A DNA stretch of 64,000 nucleotides from Nitrospira sp. MA-1 (GCA_032139905.1 JAQJDB010000001.1:1-64000); one strand, 5' to 3'. Counted from the stretch's first letter, positions 19,471 through 29,387 are shown. Notes: a model not told the origin generated them from the letters alone. Made by a program: numbers and translations.

Positions 19471-19872
19471 ATGAAGGGTTTTCTTATTCGTTGCGGGATC
19501 ACGGGGTTTGCGGTTTTGTTGGCAAGCCAGATTATCCCAGGCATTGAAATCACGGGGGTTGCGTCGGGGATCGCGGCAGTGATTATCCTCGCCTTTCTTA
19601 ATGCCATCATCCGCCCCGTGCTTTATCTGCTTTCAGCTCCATTTATTTTCGTTACGTTGGGGCTGTTCATGCTTCTCATCAATGGATTTCTCCTTTATCT
19701 AGTCTCAATCCTGGTCAAGGGATTCATTATCTCAGGATTTTGGCCAGCGGTGGGTGGCGCGCTCATTATTAGTTTGGTCAGTGGAGTATTAAATCTCTGG
19801 ATTTCCGAGCAAGGCCGAATCGAAATTGTCACTCATCCTTCATCCGGTCGAAAAATTCGCCATATTAATTAA
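19471..19872 (+). CDS. phage holin-like family membrane protein (holin_4_2 type)
   Basis: This 133-residue protein has four membrane segments (FAVLLASQIIPGIEITG, AVIILAFLNAIIRPVLYLLSAPFIFVTLGLFMLLINGFLLYL, and a C-terminal AVGGALIISLVSGVLNLWI). The arrangement and the N-A-I-I-R-P motif match the small membrane family often annotated as phage holin family 4. In chromosomes these are ordinary bacterial membrane proteins of unknown role rather than lysis proteins. The start is ATG at 19471; upstream frame to 19408 is not credible. It lies 81 bp after cruF. Confidence 0.75.
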   Translation: MKGFLIRCGITGFAVLLASQIIPGIEITGVASGIAAVIILAFLNAIIRPVLYLLSAPFIFVTLGLFMLLINGFLLYLVSILVKGFIISGFWPAVGGALIISLVSGVLNLWISEQGRIEIVTHPSSGRKIRHIN

Positions 19873-20017
19873 CGGGACAACCACTTGGAAGTTCCATTCT
19901 GGCGTTGATGAGAGATTTAGGAATATATAGAGGGTTTGGGAAAGAACCTTTTCCCCTTAACCATCGGCATATCCCACACTGTCATTGTGCGAAAATATTC
20001 TGAGAGGAAACGCATGC

Positions 20018-21814
20018 ATGTCCAATCGTCTTGAACCCACACTAGCAGCCAAGCAACAAAGTACCCTTCAAAAGATTCTGACCTCTGTGGTTAATGAGGT
20101 CGGGATGGAAGCGGTCTTAGTTGCGATTATGACTCATGATGGTGGACCATTAGTCGAGCAGGTTTCCCGGGGGTTTTCTCCAAGGGAAGTCCGCGCGATT
20201 CTTCGTGCGCTTTCAATGGAGGATTTGAAAAGTGTCGCTGTCCGTAACGGGGGTGGCGGGGAGTTGGAGAGCGTACTCAGAGTTCGCATGGTCACTCCTG
20301 GGAGCAAGGTCGCGTTAGTCCTACCGCTAAAGTTTGGGGGCCGGGTATATGGCACGCTGGTGCTGGCCAGGAGAGAAAACTCCGCACTGACCAAAAGGGA
20401 AAAGACGACTCTCTCAACCAATGTCTCGCATATTTCTACAGAATTAAAGAAAGCGGGGCTATTTGGTTCTTCACTGATTTTGAGTAAGCCATTCGTGGGT
20501 AATGAACCTGTGTCATTGGCTGTGGAAGAGGGTCATGCCACGGTGGCTCGAACCTATTCAACTGCGGAGGTTCAAGAGCGGATAGGGAGTATTTTGACAG
20601 AAGACGTGGAGGGGGGCCTGTCTTTTGATCGTGGGTGGGTCAGCATTTATGACCCTCTTGCCGCGACGCTGGAAGTGTTGGGTGTATTCGGAACCCAGAA
20701 ACGGGATGTGACCCCGGGGCAGCTTCTCTCTCTAGATGATTCGGCGTCCGGGTGGTCTGTTCGCCATCGAAAGCCTCGCTGTGACAATAATCTGGCTTCG
20801 ACCCAAGGGCGGTTTCATGACTATAAGCAGCTGTATCGTGATCGCTTCGCGTCGACAATCGTCGTTCCTTTTTACGTCAGGGGACGAGTGGCGGGTACCG
20901 TCACGTTAGCGTCAAAAACTCCTAATAATTTTGATCAAACTGGGAGCGATTCCAAAAGTCTCGATGCCATTACGACCAAATTGGTGGAATTGTTTGAAGA
21001 CCCATCGTGTCACCTTTCCGTCATGGATGTTGCCCCGGTTCAACCGGAAAAACCTGTACTCAAGGGGCAGGTGATTGTTGCTCCACCGGAGGGAGGGGAT
21101 GTGCGTAAGGAAGAGCGACGTGCCGCACTGCATGAAGTGAGTTCGTTTTTGGCCACAGAAATTCGTGAACCTATCGGGTTTATCAGGGCTCAACTAGAAG
21201 AAATTACGACTGACGCCGACCTAGATTTCGATTCGCAAACCCGGGTGGAAAGTGCCATGCGGGATATGATTCGTATTGAAACCGTGTTGAATGAAATTCT
21301 AGATTTTGCCAAACCCTTGGAACTTGACCGAAAGATGTGCCGGGTTCAGGATCTATTGGATAAGGCTTTTTCATTGGTGTCGACGGACATTCGTGTAAAT
21401 CGCATTGAGGTTATCAAAAAGGTGCCGGCTCGGTTGGCCCAAGTCCGGTGGGATGAAGTGAAAATGCAACATGTATTCCTGTGTATTTTCAAAAATGCCA
21501 TTGAAGCCATGTCTCCGGGAGGTCATTTACGGGTGGAAGTCATGCTCACCCGGGCTCGAAAACCGGAACTTCAGATAATTATTGCCAATGATGGAGTGCC
21601 CATTCCAGCCGAGTTTGTGGATAAGGTGTTTGAACCCTATTTCACCACAAAGCGATCAGGGACCGGGTTGGGTTTGGCAACCGTGAAAAAAGTCGTTGAA
21701 GAGCACCAGGGGCAGATTAGTATCGCTAGTGAGCCGGATAAGGGAACGACCGTCACTATTCTCATGCCAGCCCCACGACCGAGAACTCCGTATCGGCCTC
21801 GCCGTCCGGTTTAA
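20018..21814 (+). CDS. GAF-domain histidine-kinase-like protein with a degenerate phospho-acceptor site
   Basis: This is a cytosolic protein of 598 residues with no membrane segment. Two GAF-like sensor regions occupy about residues 20-150 and 180-330. A dimerisation helix pair follows, then a HATPase_c domain with N-box FKNAIEAM, G1 box ANDGVPIP, F-box FEPYFTTKRSG and G2 GTGLGLATVKK. In the dimerisation helix the usual H-E-x-R-N-P is T-E-I-R-E-P: codon ACA at 21155-21157 gives Thr380 instead of His. ATP binding looks intact but His phosphorylation should be impossible. It may be a regulator or allosteric partner of another kinase. The start at 20018 has GAGAGGA upstream. No response regulator is adjacent. 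Confidence 0.85.
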   Translation: MSNRLEPTLAAKQQSTLQKILTSVVNEVGMEAVLVAIMTHDGGPLVEQVSRGFSPREVRAILRALSMEDLKSVAVRNGGGGELESVLRVRMVTPGSKVALVLPLKFGGRVYGTLVLARRENSALTKREKTTLSTNVSHISTELKKAGLFGSSLILSKPFVGNEPVSLAVEEGHATVARTYSTAEVQERIGSILTEDVEGGLSFDRGWVSIYDPLAATLEVLGVFGTQKRDVTPGQLLSLDDSASGWSVRHRKPRCDNNLASTQGRFHDYKQLYRDRFASTIVVPFYVRGRVAGTVTLASKTPNNFDQTGSDSKSLDAITTKLVELFEDPSCHLSVMDVAPVQPEKPVLKGQVIVAPPEGGDVRKEERRAALHEVSSFLATEIREPIGFIRAQLEEITTDADLDFDSQTRVESAMRDMIRIETVLNEILDFAKPLELDRKMCRVQDLLDKAFSLVSTDIRVNRIEVIKKVPARLAQVRWDEVKMQHVFLCIFKNAIEAMSPGGHLRVEVMLTRARKPELQIIIANDGVPIPAEFVDKVFEPYFTTKRSGTGLGLATVKKVVEEHQGQISIASEPDKGTTVTILMPAPRPRTPYRPRRPV

Positions 21815-21994
21815 TGGAAAAAGTAAGTCCCTGAGCGACGGCATTTCGCAAATTTTTCCATTTTTGTTGAGTAAACTTGACTCTACCGGCCAATCTGAAT
21901 AAGATCGCCTTTTCTATCTGAATAAATTAGGGCATGTACATATCCAGACCATTTTCTATTGTTAACCAGTCATAACCAACAAAGGAGCGGTCTT

Positions 21995-22348
21995 ATGAAA
22001 GGGATTGGAATTTTTCTTGGAACGGTGGGTGCTAGCACCTTCGCCCTATCAATGGCCTTTGCCAATCCAGGGTTGTTACCAGCTCACCCGGGGTATCCGG
22101 CTGCTGGGAAGTCTCCAGTGACGGGTCAAGCTACCGCCAATGATCCTGGTCAAACGAATGCAGGAGGAGAAACGAGTCTGTTGTCTTCTCAAGGATTTGG
22201 CAGCAAAGCTGCTATGAATGATGTTAATGATCCAAATCGGGCTCGGATCCAAAAGTCGGCTGGTGCCGGTCGTTTGCCTGAAGTTGAAGGCCCGATCAAC
22301 AAAATTACTCCGAATCCAGCTGGGGCTAAATCGACTGTAATTAAGTAA
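21995..22348 (+). CDS. small secreted Pro/Gly/Asn-rich protein, unknown
   Basis: This 117-residue protein starts at ATG 21995 behind AAAGGAG. The signal peptide ends near SMAFA-N, and the mature part is low-complexity and rich in Gly, Pro, Asn, Ala and Thr, without cysteine. It is probably a disordered periplasmic protein. No family is recognised. A strong intrinsic terminator follows at 22382-22408, so it is a monocistronic unit. Confidence 0.65.
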   Translation: MKGIGIFLGTVGASTFALSMAFANPGLLPAHPGYPAAGKSPVTGQATANDPGQTNAGGETSLLSSQGFGSKAAMNDVNDPNRARIQKSAGAGRLPEVEGPINKITPNPAGAKSTVIK

Positions 22349-22381
22349 TTTACTTTTTGTCGGTTTGAATACTTAGGAAAA

Positions 22382-22408
22382 GGGTGCCAGCAATGGCACC
22401 CTTTTTTT
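22382..22408 (+). terminator. intrinsic terminator with GNRA tetraloop
   Basis: GGGTGCCA (22382-22389), loop GCAA, then TGGCACCC (22394-22401), followed by seven T residues. This is a perfect 8-bp stem closed by a GNRA loop with a U-tract, so it is a textbook rho-independent terminator for the small secreted protein gene. Confidence 0.93.
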
Positions 22409-22506
22409 GTATGGCCACTTTCCCTCGCATAATTTTTATGACCTATCTACTCCTCATTCCATGATTCTTTTAATTCTGACCATCAACAAATTAGCCTGGA
22501 CATGCC

Positions 22507-23574
22507 TTGAACCGGATTGATACGGAACTTGGCAACGCCTTGAAGGGCAAGATTCGAACGCAAGGGCCAATAACCTTCAGGGACTTTATGGCTGCGGCCT
22601 TATATGATGAAAATATGGGGTTTTATGCAAAGGCACCCAAAATTGGGAGTCCTGATGGGCCGTTTGACACCAATGCAAGATTTCCGGCCTTTGGATATGC
22701 CATTGCCAAAGCCATCACGTATGCAGAGAAGGCGGTAGATGTTCCCCTACGGGTCTTGGAATTAGGTGGAGGAACAGGTCAGTTAGGGAGCAATATAATG
22801 GCTTGTCTTGAAAACGATCGTGAATACGTAGTTCTAGAACCAAGCCAAGGGTTGCGAGCCAACCAACAGCAAAGAGGATTGCAGGCCATCCAAAATATTG
22901 AATCTTTACCCCCAAAACCGACATTTGTATTCGGAAATGAAGTGCTTGATGCATTGCCCGTTCATCGTGTGATGGGAATGGGACATGAGGAAGTTTTGGA
23001 ATTGTATGTGGACCTGGATGAGGATGGAGAGTTTTGTGAGCAACCGAGGCCTCTTTCAACCATGGCTTTAGCAGAGCGGTTGAGTGGCGAGAGGGTGCAG
23101 CTTGGGCGAGGGCAAGTCGCAGAAATTTGTCTGGAGTTGAAACCATTCCTTAAAAGCATATGGAAAGTTGTGGATCCAGGGTATGTGATTTTTATCGATT
23201 ATGGCGATTGTGCGAAAAATTTATATTCACATCGACATAGAAACGGGACTCTTCGTTCTTACTATCACCAGAAACAAATATACGACCAGTTTTTTGCTGT
23301 GGGCCAACAAGATTTGACGGCTGATGTGGATTATACCGCTGCTTGTTTCCTTGCAGAAGAGGTCGGTTTTGAAGTGGATGGGCTTATCCCGCAAGGAAGA
23401 TGGCTGCGCAATCTTGGAATTCTGGATTATAAAGGCTCAGCAGGTGATAGGGAATCTGATCAAGAAGAGATTGATGTGCTCACTGGGCCTACTAGCTTGG
23501 GGAGTACCTTTGACGTTCTCATATTCAAAACCAAGGGTCTTTCTAATGGACCAGGCCTACAACCAGCCTCATGA
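22507..23574 (+). CDS. class I SAM-dependent methyltransferase, MidA/NDUFAF7 family
   Basis: The protein has the family N-terminus (GPITFRDFMAAALYDENMGFYAK), the SAM motif RVLELGGGTGQLGSNIM, YVVLEPSQGLR, and FGNEVLDALPVHRV, which are hallmarks of the MidA/DUF185 family. The eukaryotic member NDUFAF7 methylates an arginine of a complex I subunit during assembly, so a role in respiratory complex assembly is plausible but inferred. The start is a TTG at 22507; no ATG with ribosome-binding site is near. At 355 residues it is near the family's length. It is a single gene behind the terminator at 22408. Confidence 0.85.
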   Translation: MNRIDTELGNALKGKIRTQGPITFRDFMAAALYDENMGFYAKAPKIGSPDGPFDTNARFPAFGYAIAKAITYAEKAVDVPLRVLELGGGTGQLGSNIMACLENDREYVVLEPSQGLRANQQQRGLQAIQNIESLPPKPTFVFGNEVLDALPVHRVMGMGHEEVLELYVDLDEDGEFCEQPRPLSTMALAERLSGERVQLGRGQVAEICLELKPFLKSIWKVVDPGYVIFIDYGDCAKNLYSHRHRNGTLRSYYHQKQIYDQFFAVGQQDLTADVDYTAACFLAEEVGFEVDGLIPQGRWLRNLGILDYKGSAGDRESDQEEIDVLTGPTSLGSTFDVLIFKTKGLSNGPGLQPAS

Positions 23575-23950
23575 GGGCTCATGAGGGATCCTGTCAAAAA
23601 TTCCACTAGCCCGCCAAATCTCACCATATTTTTGATTGAACTGACATAGGTCGATAAATGCGGAGAGCAAAGTCAAAAAATATATTTTTCAAGAAGAGCC
23701 GGATGCCTGAATTATAGTCAATATTTCTATGACCCACAAAATGTGTGTTTGCTCTTTTTTTTTATCACAAAATATTGTAGACTCCAAAAATTCATTCGAT
23801 TGTCCAGTGTTCTCCATTCATTTTCCGCATTCATTCACACCTAATTAGTTGGTGCTTTTCGAGATATCACGTGATGCGTGGCACGCGTGATGCAATGACT
23901 CACCCGTTGAGAAGAGTGGGAAGCAGGAGGCTTTCAAAGGAGGTAGAGTT
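23575..23950. promoter_or_regulatory. AT-rich intergenic region with a palindrome upstream of the zinc-ribbon gene
   Basis: GCGTG-G-CACGC at 23876-23886 is a perfect inverted repeat, flanked on each side by TGATGC-like sequence (CGTGATGC occurs twice). It may be an operator for the small zinc-ribbon gene at 23951, whose Shine-Dalgarno AGGAGGT lies at 23938-23944. No regulator is identified. Confidence 0.3.
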
Positions 23951-24181
23951 ATGACGTGTGTACGATGTAATGGGCTGATGGTGGTTGATGATTGTCTGGA
24001 CATTAAGGGAGCAATGGGGGAACTGTGGATTAAAGCGTATCGATGTATTATGTGCGGGAACCTGATGGACCCCGTCATTAATCATCATCGCACTGATGGT
24101 CCTGTTCAGGCCCAGGTAATTCCATTTCGGAAGCGGCTGCGGAGAGCTCCACGGACTCCTGTTGCTCGGTTGACGGCCTGA
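23951..24181 (+). CDS. small zinc-ribbon protein, paralogue of the gene at 43104
   Basis: This 76-residue protein starts with CVRCNGLMVVDDC and has a second pair, YRCIMCGNLMDPVI, so two CxxC pairs about 28 residues apart form a zinc ribbon. The sequence order CxRCxGLM...RCxxCGxxxDPxI is shared with the protein at 43104-43328, so they are paralogues. The C-terminus is basic (FRKRLRRAPRTPVAR), which could contact nucleic acid. A strong AGGAGGT precedes the ATG. The function is unknown. Confidence 0.75.
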   Translation: MTCVRCNGLMVVDDCLDIKGAMGELWIKAYRCIMCGNLMDPVINHHRTDGPVQAQVIPFRKRLRRAPRTPVARLTA

Positions 24182-24772
24182 AAAGCTTAAAAGACCCGTT
24201 GTGTTCTGGGAAGGACCACGCTCCCAGGGACCGATTGATTCATGGTTCAGGATGAGGTTCGAATGCTGCGTTGCGGCGAGGACCTATCAATCTAATAGAT
24301 TAATTTCCTGGTTCTTCTGACGTTTCTGAAGCGGGTTCCTTTAGAGGTAAACATTCCTGGCCATACGGCTTTGGCATGGTACATTCCTCGACCTATTACC
24401 ATACTATCACCTGCGACTATTCCGGCGTGATTGCTTGAGGTTACCTGACAAGTCCTCCTTGAATTATTGACTGAGCATGTCCGAGGGGATGGGGGAGAAA
24501 TCTCCACGACGGCATTCAGCCCTGCATCCCCGGTATCCTGCATGAGCATTCCAATCTAGTCCGTAACTACCATTTTTATCCTGCTGGATTGAAATGGTGG
24601 AACATTCCTTTCCCAACCTTGATACACTAAGAGGGTTCCATTAGTCTCCGAATGATCGGAGGAGGCAGGGGTGCATAGTTTTTTTAAGATCTGATCTTGG
24701 AGTGTTTTGGCAATTTCCTTCCGGTTCCCGACCACAACATCGATGCCCTAAATAAAAGGATTCTTTTCGTTC
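24182..24772. other. 590-bp non-coding stretch
   Basis: Nothing is recognised. A minus-strand ORF at 24292-24549 has no ribosome-binding site or family signature and is not called. Confidence 0.4.
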
Positions 24773-26593
24773 GTGAACAGTGACCATCTCTTTTTCCTGG
24801 GCCTAATGGGAATCATGTTGGTGTTCTTTATCTGGGAACGATGGCGTTACGACTTGGTCGCCCTCAGTGCATTGCTTCTCTCAACACTTTTGGGGTTCGT
24901 TCCTTCCGAAGAGGCATTTCTAGGATTTGGTCATCCTGCGGTCGTCACCGTGGCGGCTGTGTTGATTATCAGTCGTGGGTTGAGTAATGCCGGAGCCGTG
25001 GAAATTCTCACGCGCTATGTCAATGTTGCCACGTCTTCTTCCCCGTCCATCCATGTGGCTGTTTTATCTTCTCTGGGTGGATTGATTTCAACCGTCATGA
25101 ATAATGTCGGTGCCCTGGCATTACTGATGCCAGTGGCTATTCAGTCGTCCGTCGAGGCCAAGCGTTCTCCGGCCGTAGTATTAATGCCCCTGGCTTTTGG
25201 AACGATTTTGGGTGGAATGGTTACGCTTATTGGAACACCTCCCAATATCATCGTGGCCCATTATCGGGCAGAGGTGGCCGGGGAGCCATTTGGAATGTTC
25301 GATTTCACGCCGGTGGGAGGAATCATGGCGCTGGTGGGAATTCTCTTTGTGGCGTTAGTGGGTTGGCGCTTTATTCCCATTGCCCGACGATCTCAAAATG
25401 CGCCACAGGACCTGTTTTCTATACAGGAATATTTAACAGAAGTTGAAGTGCCGGAAAATTCAAAGGCAATAGGAAAGTCTTTGTCAGAACTGGAAATGGC
25501 CACTGAGGATTCCGACGCCTTAATTATTGGATTGGTGCGAGGTGACCAATCTATTCGGGGGGCGGCTTGGAGGGAACACATTCAGGTCGGCGATGTCCTC
25601 GTCCTGGAGGCGGGACCACAAGGCATTAATAAGTTTGTGTCCACATTGGGTTTGAAGTTAACGGGGACCCAGCCAAAGGAAGAAATTCAGGATTCTAAAA
25701 AAGCGCCACCCGCAAAAAGGGATGAAGATATGTTATTGGAGGCCGTGGTGCCTCCGGATCGTTCCTGGTTGGTTGGGCGGCTGGCGGGGTCTCTCAAGTT
25801 GCGAAGCCGGTTCGGGATTAACTTGTTAGGGGCCTCTCGTCAAGGTACACCTTACCGTGGGCGGCTGAGGGAATTTCGGTTTAAAGCGGGGGATGTGCTT
25901 CTGCTGCAGGGAGAAAAGGAAAGGGTTTTGGAAGTGATTGGCCAGCTCGGATGTCTCCCTTTGGCAGAACGGGGACTTCAATTAGGAAAGCCGGGACAGG
26001 CGTGGCTGGCAGGCGGGCTATTCGCTCTTGCATTGGGCAGCGCCATGTCCGGATTGGCGTCACTCCCCATTGCCTTAATCTGTTCGGCCTTAGGAATGGT
26101 GCTTCTCAACATTGTTTCACCGAGGGATGTGTATCAATCCGTGGATTGGCCGGTCCTAGTATTGTTGGGGGCCATGATTCCTATTGGGCAAGCGTTGGAA
26201 CGGAGTGGAGCAACGACCGTGTTAGCTCAATTCTTGGTCAATATGATGGAGGGGTTTCCCCCAATTATGCTCTTAGGCATCATCATGGTATTAACGATGA
26301 CGTTATCAGATGTCATGAATAATGCCGCGACGGCGGTCGTGATGGCACCATTGAGCGTGGCGGTGGCGCAGAATCTTGGGGTGAATACCGATCCCTTTCT
26401 CATGGCAGTGGCGATTGGAGCCTCTTGTGCCTTTTTGACTCCAATTGGCCATCAAAATAATTTGTTGGTTATGGGGCCAGGGGGGTATCGATTTGGGGAC
26501 TACTGGCGTATGGGGTTGCCTTTGGAACTCTTAATCCTCCTGGTCTCAATTCCCCTACTTGTCTTTATGTGGCCCTTAACGGGGCAAAGTTAA
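24773..26593 (+). CDS. SLC13-family (divalent anion:Na+/permease) transporter with two RCK_C domains
   Basis: This 606-residue protein has an N-terminal half of membrane segments with family motifs (SLGGLISTVMNNVGALALLMPVAI and GGMVTLIGTPPNIIVAHYR). A cytosolic stretch (about residues 210-390) with two TrkA-C/RCK_C domains follows, then a second membrane half (LTMTLSDVMNNAATAVVMAPLSVAVA...FLTPIGHQNNLLVMGPGGYRFGDYWR). This is the SLC13/CitT-like SLC-TrkA_C architecture, whose members carry sulfate, dicarboxylates or other anions; the substrate cannot be told. The start is GTG at 24773. A K+ channel gene follows after 33 bp on the same strand, probably in one operon. Confidence 0.88.
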   Translation: MNSDHLFFLGLMGIMLVFFIWERWRYDLVALSALLLSTLLGFVPSEEAFLGFGHPAVVTVAAVLIISRGLSNAGAVEILTRYVNVATSSSPSIHVAVLSSLGGLISTVMNNVGALALLMPVAIQSSVEAKRSPAVVLMPLAFGTILGGMVTLIGTPPNIIVAHYRAEVAGEPFGMFDFTPVGGIMALVGILFVALVGWRFIPIARRSQNAPQDLFSIQEYLTEVEVPENSKAIGKSLSELEMATEDSDALIIGLVRGDQSIRGAAWREHIQVGDVLVLEAGPQGINKFVSTLGLKLTGTQPKEEIQDSKKAPPAKRDEDMLLEAVVPPDRSWLVGRLAGSLKLRSRFGINLLGASRQGTPYRGRLREFRFKAGDVLLLQGEKERVLEVIGQLGCLPLAERGLQLGKPGQAWLAGGLFALALGSAMSGLASLPIALICSALGMVLLNIVSPRDVYQSVDWPVLVLLGAMIPIGQALERSGATTVLAQFLVNMMEGFPPIMLLGIIMVLTMTLSDVMNNAATAVVMAPLSVAVAQNLGVNTDPFLMAVAIGASCAFLTPIGHQNNLLVMGPGGYRFGDYWRMGLPLELLILLVSIPLLVFMWPLTGQS

Positions 26594-26626
26594 CGCATCT
26601 TTGAATAGGGACGAGAAGAAGGCAAT

Positions 26627-27700
26627 ATGGCATTTTTATTCCGCACCCATGCTTCCCGAAAAGCCTCCAGGCTCTTTTTTCGGCGGGTGGTGTACATGCC
26701 CACCGACCTTGACCCATTTCGGACGCTTCTGAGCCGGATTATATTGGTAGCCATGTTATTTTGTTTTTTGACAGGGATACTCTGGTTGGATCGCAACGGT
26801 CTCAAGGATCAAATTGATGGAGAGATAAATTTTTCAGATGTGGTGTATTTCACGATGGTCACCGTGACGACTGTTGGTTATGGGGACATTGTGCCGGTTA
26901 CCACACGGGCCCGCCTGATTGATGCATTCGTCGTCACACCGGTCCGCATCTTTCTTTGGGTCATTTTTTTAGGGACGGCCTATCAACTGGCGTTCAGACA
27001 ATTTACTGAGGTATTTCGCATGGCAAAACTCCAACGGTCTCTTGATCAGCATGTCGTCATTTGCGGATTCGGTCATACTGGCTATTCGACCGTCAAGGAA
27101 CTGCTCGCTAAGGGGACGAACCCAGATCATATTTTGGTCATTGATCCAGGAGAAGAACGGGTACGCGTCGCTGGAGAATTGGGAGTTGTGGCACTCAGAG
27201 GGGACGCGACGCAGGAGGGAATCTTAAAGTATGGGGCGTTCCTCAATGAGGCCAAGGCCGTCATTATTGCCGCCGGACGAGATGATACGAATGCCCTTAT
27301 CTTGTTAACCGTCAGGAATTTGAATTCACGTTGTCGGGTGGTTGTCAGTGCCAAGGAAGAAGAAAACGTCAAACTCTTTCGCCAGGGAGGGGCACAGACC
27401 ATTATTTCGCCGGCGACGTATGGTGGATATATGTTAGCCGCCGCAGTGGATCAACATTTTTTGGTGGATTATTTGGAAGATTTCTTAACGGCAGGCGGGA
27501 AGGTCCGTATCGAAGAACGAACGGCCGACCAGCAGGATGTTGGAAAGTCCGCAATGGATTTGCGGCCGGATTTGCTGCTTCGGGTGTATCGGCAAGGTAC
27601 GATACTTTCACACTGGGAGTTTGAAAAGAACCACACACTGGAGCTGGGGGATGTGATGCTATTGTTTAAACCGGTTTCGGAGGATGCAGCTTCTTCTTGA
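26627..27700 (+). CDS. two-transmembrane K+ channel with TrkA-N/RCK domain
   Basis: Residues about 35-130 form an ion-channel unit: TM1 IILVAMLFCFLTGILWL, pore helix, selectivity filter TTVGYGD, and TM2 (VRIFLWVIFLGTAYQLAF). The rest is a Rossmann-type RCK domain (HVVICGFGHTGYSTVKELL with GxGxxG, then VALRGDATQEGILKYGAF) plus a TrkA_C lobe. It resembles MthK/Kch-type ligand-gated K+ channels. The 357-residue length fits. It follows the SLC13-like transporter by 33 bp. Confidence 0.9.
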   Translation: MAFLFRTHASRKASRLFFRRVVYMPTDLDPFRTLLSRIILVAMLFCFLTGILWLDRNGLKDQIDGEINFSDVVYFTMVTVTTVGYGDIVPVTTRARLIDAFVVTPVRIFLWVIFLGTAYQLAFRQFTEVFRMAKLQRSLDQHVVICGFGHTGYSTVKELLAKGTNPDHILVIDPGEERVRVAGELGVVALRGDATQEGILKYGAFLNEAKAVIIAAGRDDTNALILLTVRNLNSRCRVVVSAKEEENVKLFRQGGAQTIISPATYGGYMLAAAVDQHFLVDYLEDFLTAGGKVRIEERTADQQDVGKSAMDLRPDLLLRVYRQGTILSHWEFEKNHTLELGDVMLLFKPVSEDAASS

Positions 27701-27717
27701 AGGCACTCCATCCCATT

Positions 27718-28506
27718 TTAAAAGAGGAGAGGTCTGGCATTGGCCACGATTAACAATATGCCGATTACACCTATGAGGATGGCCACTCCCCGTCTCAGAT
27801 GATGTGCTGGAATAGATCGCGTCACTTGTGAAGCAAACATCAACCCTAGAAGACTGCCGAGTAACACCAATCCCGTTAACACAATATCCAGGTGGGCCTC
27901 CCTGAAATGGCCGATCACTCCACCAATGGAAATAAGAGCAATAATGAGAAGCGAGGTGCCAATAGCTAACCGAATAGGAAATCCCATGAGAAACATCAAA
28001 GCAGGAACAATGAGAAATCCGCCTCCGACCCCAAAAAACCCTGTCAACAGGCCAACCCCCCATCCGAGCGTGAGGGCTTTCAGCGCACAACGCCCGGAAA
28101 ATTCTTTTGCGCATCCGCTCGGGACATCGTTCTGTTCTCCCTCATAATTTTTCCAAAAGGTCCACATGCTAATAAACAAAAGTAGATTGCCAAACGAAAA
28201 AAGCACCAGGGAGTCTGGAACGAGCTGGTGGCCATGAGCGCCCACCCAAGCGCCGACCATTCCGGTCAGGCTGAATAAAAGGGCAGAGATGAAGTGAACC
28301 CGCTGCTGTCGGCTCTCATGCCATGCCCCAAAGAGAGCCGAATAGCCAACCACGATAAGTGACATGGTCGTGGCATTTTGAACGGGTACGCCAACGACAT
28401 AGACCAATAATGGAATGGCCACTAACGATCCGCCCCCTCCCGTGGCCCCCAATAACAGACCGATCACGCCACCAGAGAGGAGTGCTAACAAATAATGAAA
28501 GTCCAT
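27718..28506 (-). CDS. TauE/SafE-family sulfite/sulfonate exporter-like permease
   Basis: This 262-residue membrane protein has about eight hydrophobic segments and the paired half-repeats typical of TauE/SafE: SGGVIGLLLGATGGGGSLVAIPLLV near the N-terminus and GWGVGLLTGFFGVGGGFLIVPALM in the middle. Members export sulfite or related organosulfur compounds (TauE, SafE; in Staphylococcus the gene sits in the cst operon). Here it converges on the K+ channel gene, with 17 bp between the stops. Sulfite, thiosulfate or sulfide handling is plausible given the sulfur genes at 35700-47000, but it is not in that block. Confidence 0.88.
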   Translation of the reverse strand: MDFHYLLALLSGGVIGLLLGATGGGGSLVAIPLLVYVVGVPVQNATTMSLIVVGYSALFGAWHESRQQRVHFISALLFSLTGMVGAWVGAHGHQLVPDSLVLFSFGNLLLFISMWTFWKNYEGEQNDVPSGCAKEFSGRCALKALTLGWGVGLLTGFFGVGGGFLIVPALMFLMGFPIRLAIGTSLLIIALISIGGVIGHFREAHLDIVLTGLVLLGSLLGLMFASQVTRSIPAHHLRRGVAILIGVIGILLIVANARPLLF

Positions 28507-29387
28507 GAGAACCTAAGATGCAAGAGGAAAAAGTGAAAGGGTAGGGCCTGAGATGTCAGAATGGTGGTACATACCTTTAAAAGCCAAACGGACTAAGGAA
28601 GAAATTATGAACCACAATGATATTCATCGCCTCCAGTTCCAGGAGCTGCACCACTTCATGCGCTGAGGCCAGGATGCCCAGAGGTATTCATGCAGGCCGT
28701 AAGATTTATCGAGGCGGTGCGGACAATACCCCATAGATTACTTTCAGGAAATCTCCCAGGGATGAACAAATGAAACGTTTGAAGGTGAGTAGAAGTTAAT
28801 TGTATGGGGAGAAAGCGAATGAGACAAGAGTCTGCTCTGATCAGGGCAACCGGCTCTTAGATTCTTGTTTTTATGGATTGGTCGAACCATTAGGAAATTC
28901 TTTTTTCTACCGGTGGCTACAGGGGCACCAGTTATGGGTAACAGCCCGTCTATATTACAAAACGAAGTCTTGTCCGATGGGATTCCCCAGACATAAGTGG
29001 GTGGGTAATTGACGTGAATGGGAACCAATAATTGTTTTTCCCTGGATCAACCCCGTTTTTATGTCATGTATCCAGACTAAGCAATATTTGATCAGGTTAC
29101 GAATGATATATGGTGATTTATGGTTGCCTGAAAAGGATTAACAGGCTAGCGCGGACAGAAGATGTGGTTTCTGGGGTGACCATGGACCTAAAGGAAAGGA
29201 GAAAGGTCTTTCTTCCAAGGATGGGCAGGTCAGGATCACTACTCAATGAGTGGTTCCGCGCAGTGGACACCATCCTCCAAAGATATTTCGATACAACCGA
29301 CAGTTACCAGTTGGGGAATGTATGGTTTTGTCTAAGAGGGATTCAATTTGTGCAAGGAATGAATCTTCTTTGAATCGCATGATGATG
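28507..29387. other. 881-bp stretch with no supported gene
   Basis: Short ORFs on both strands lack ribosome-binding sites and recognisable sequence. The left part should hold the promoter of the TauE/SafE gene. No RNA, repeat or terminator is seen. Confidence 0.45.
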
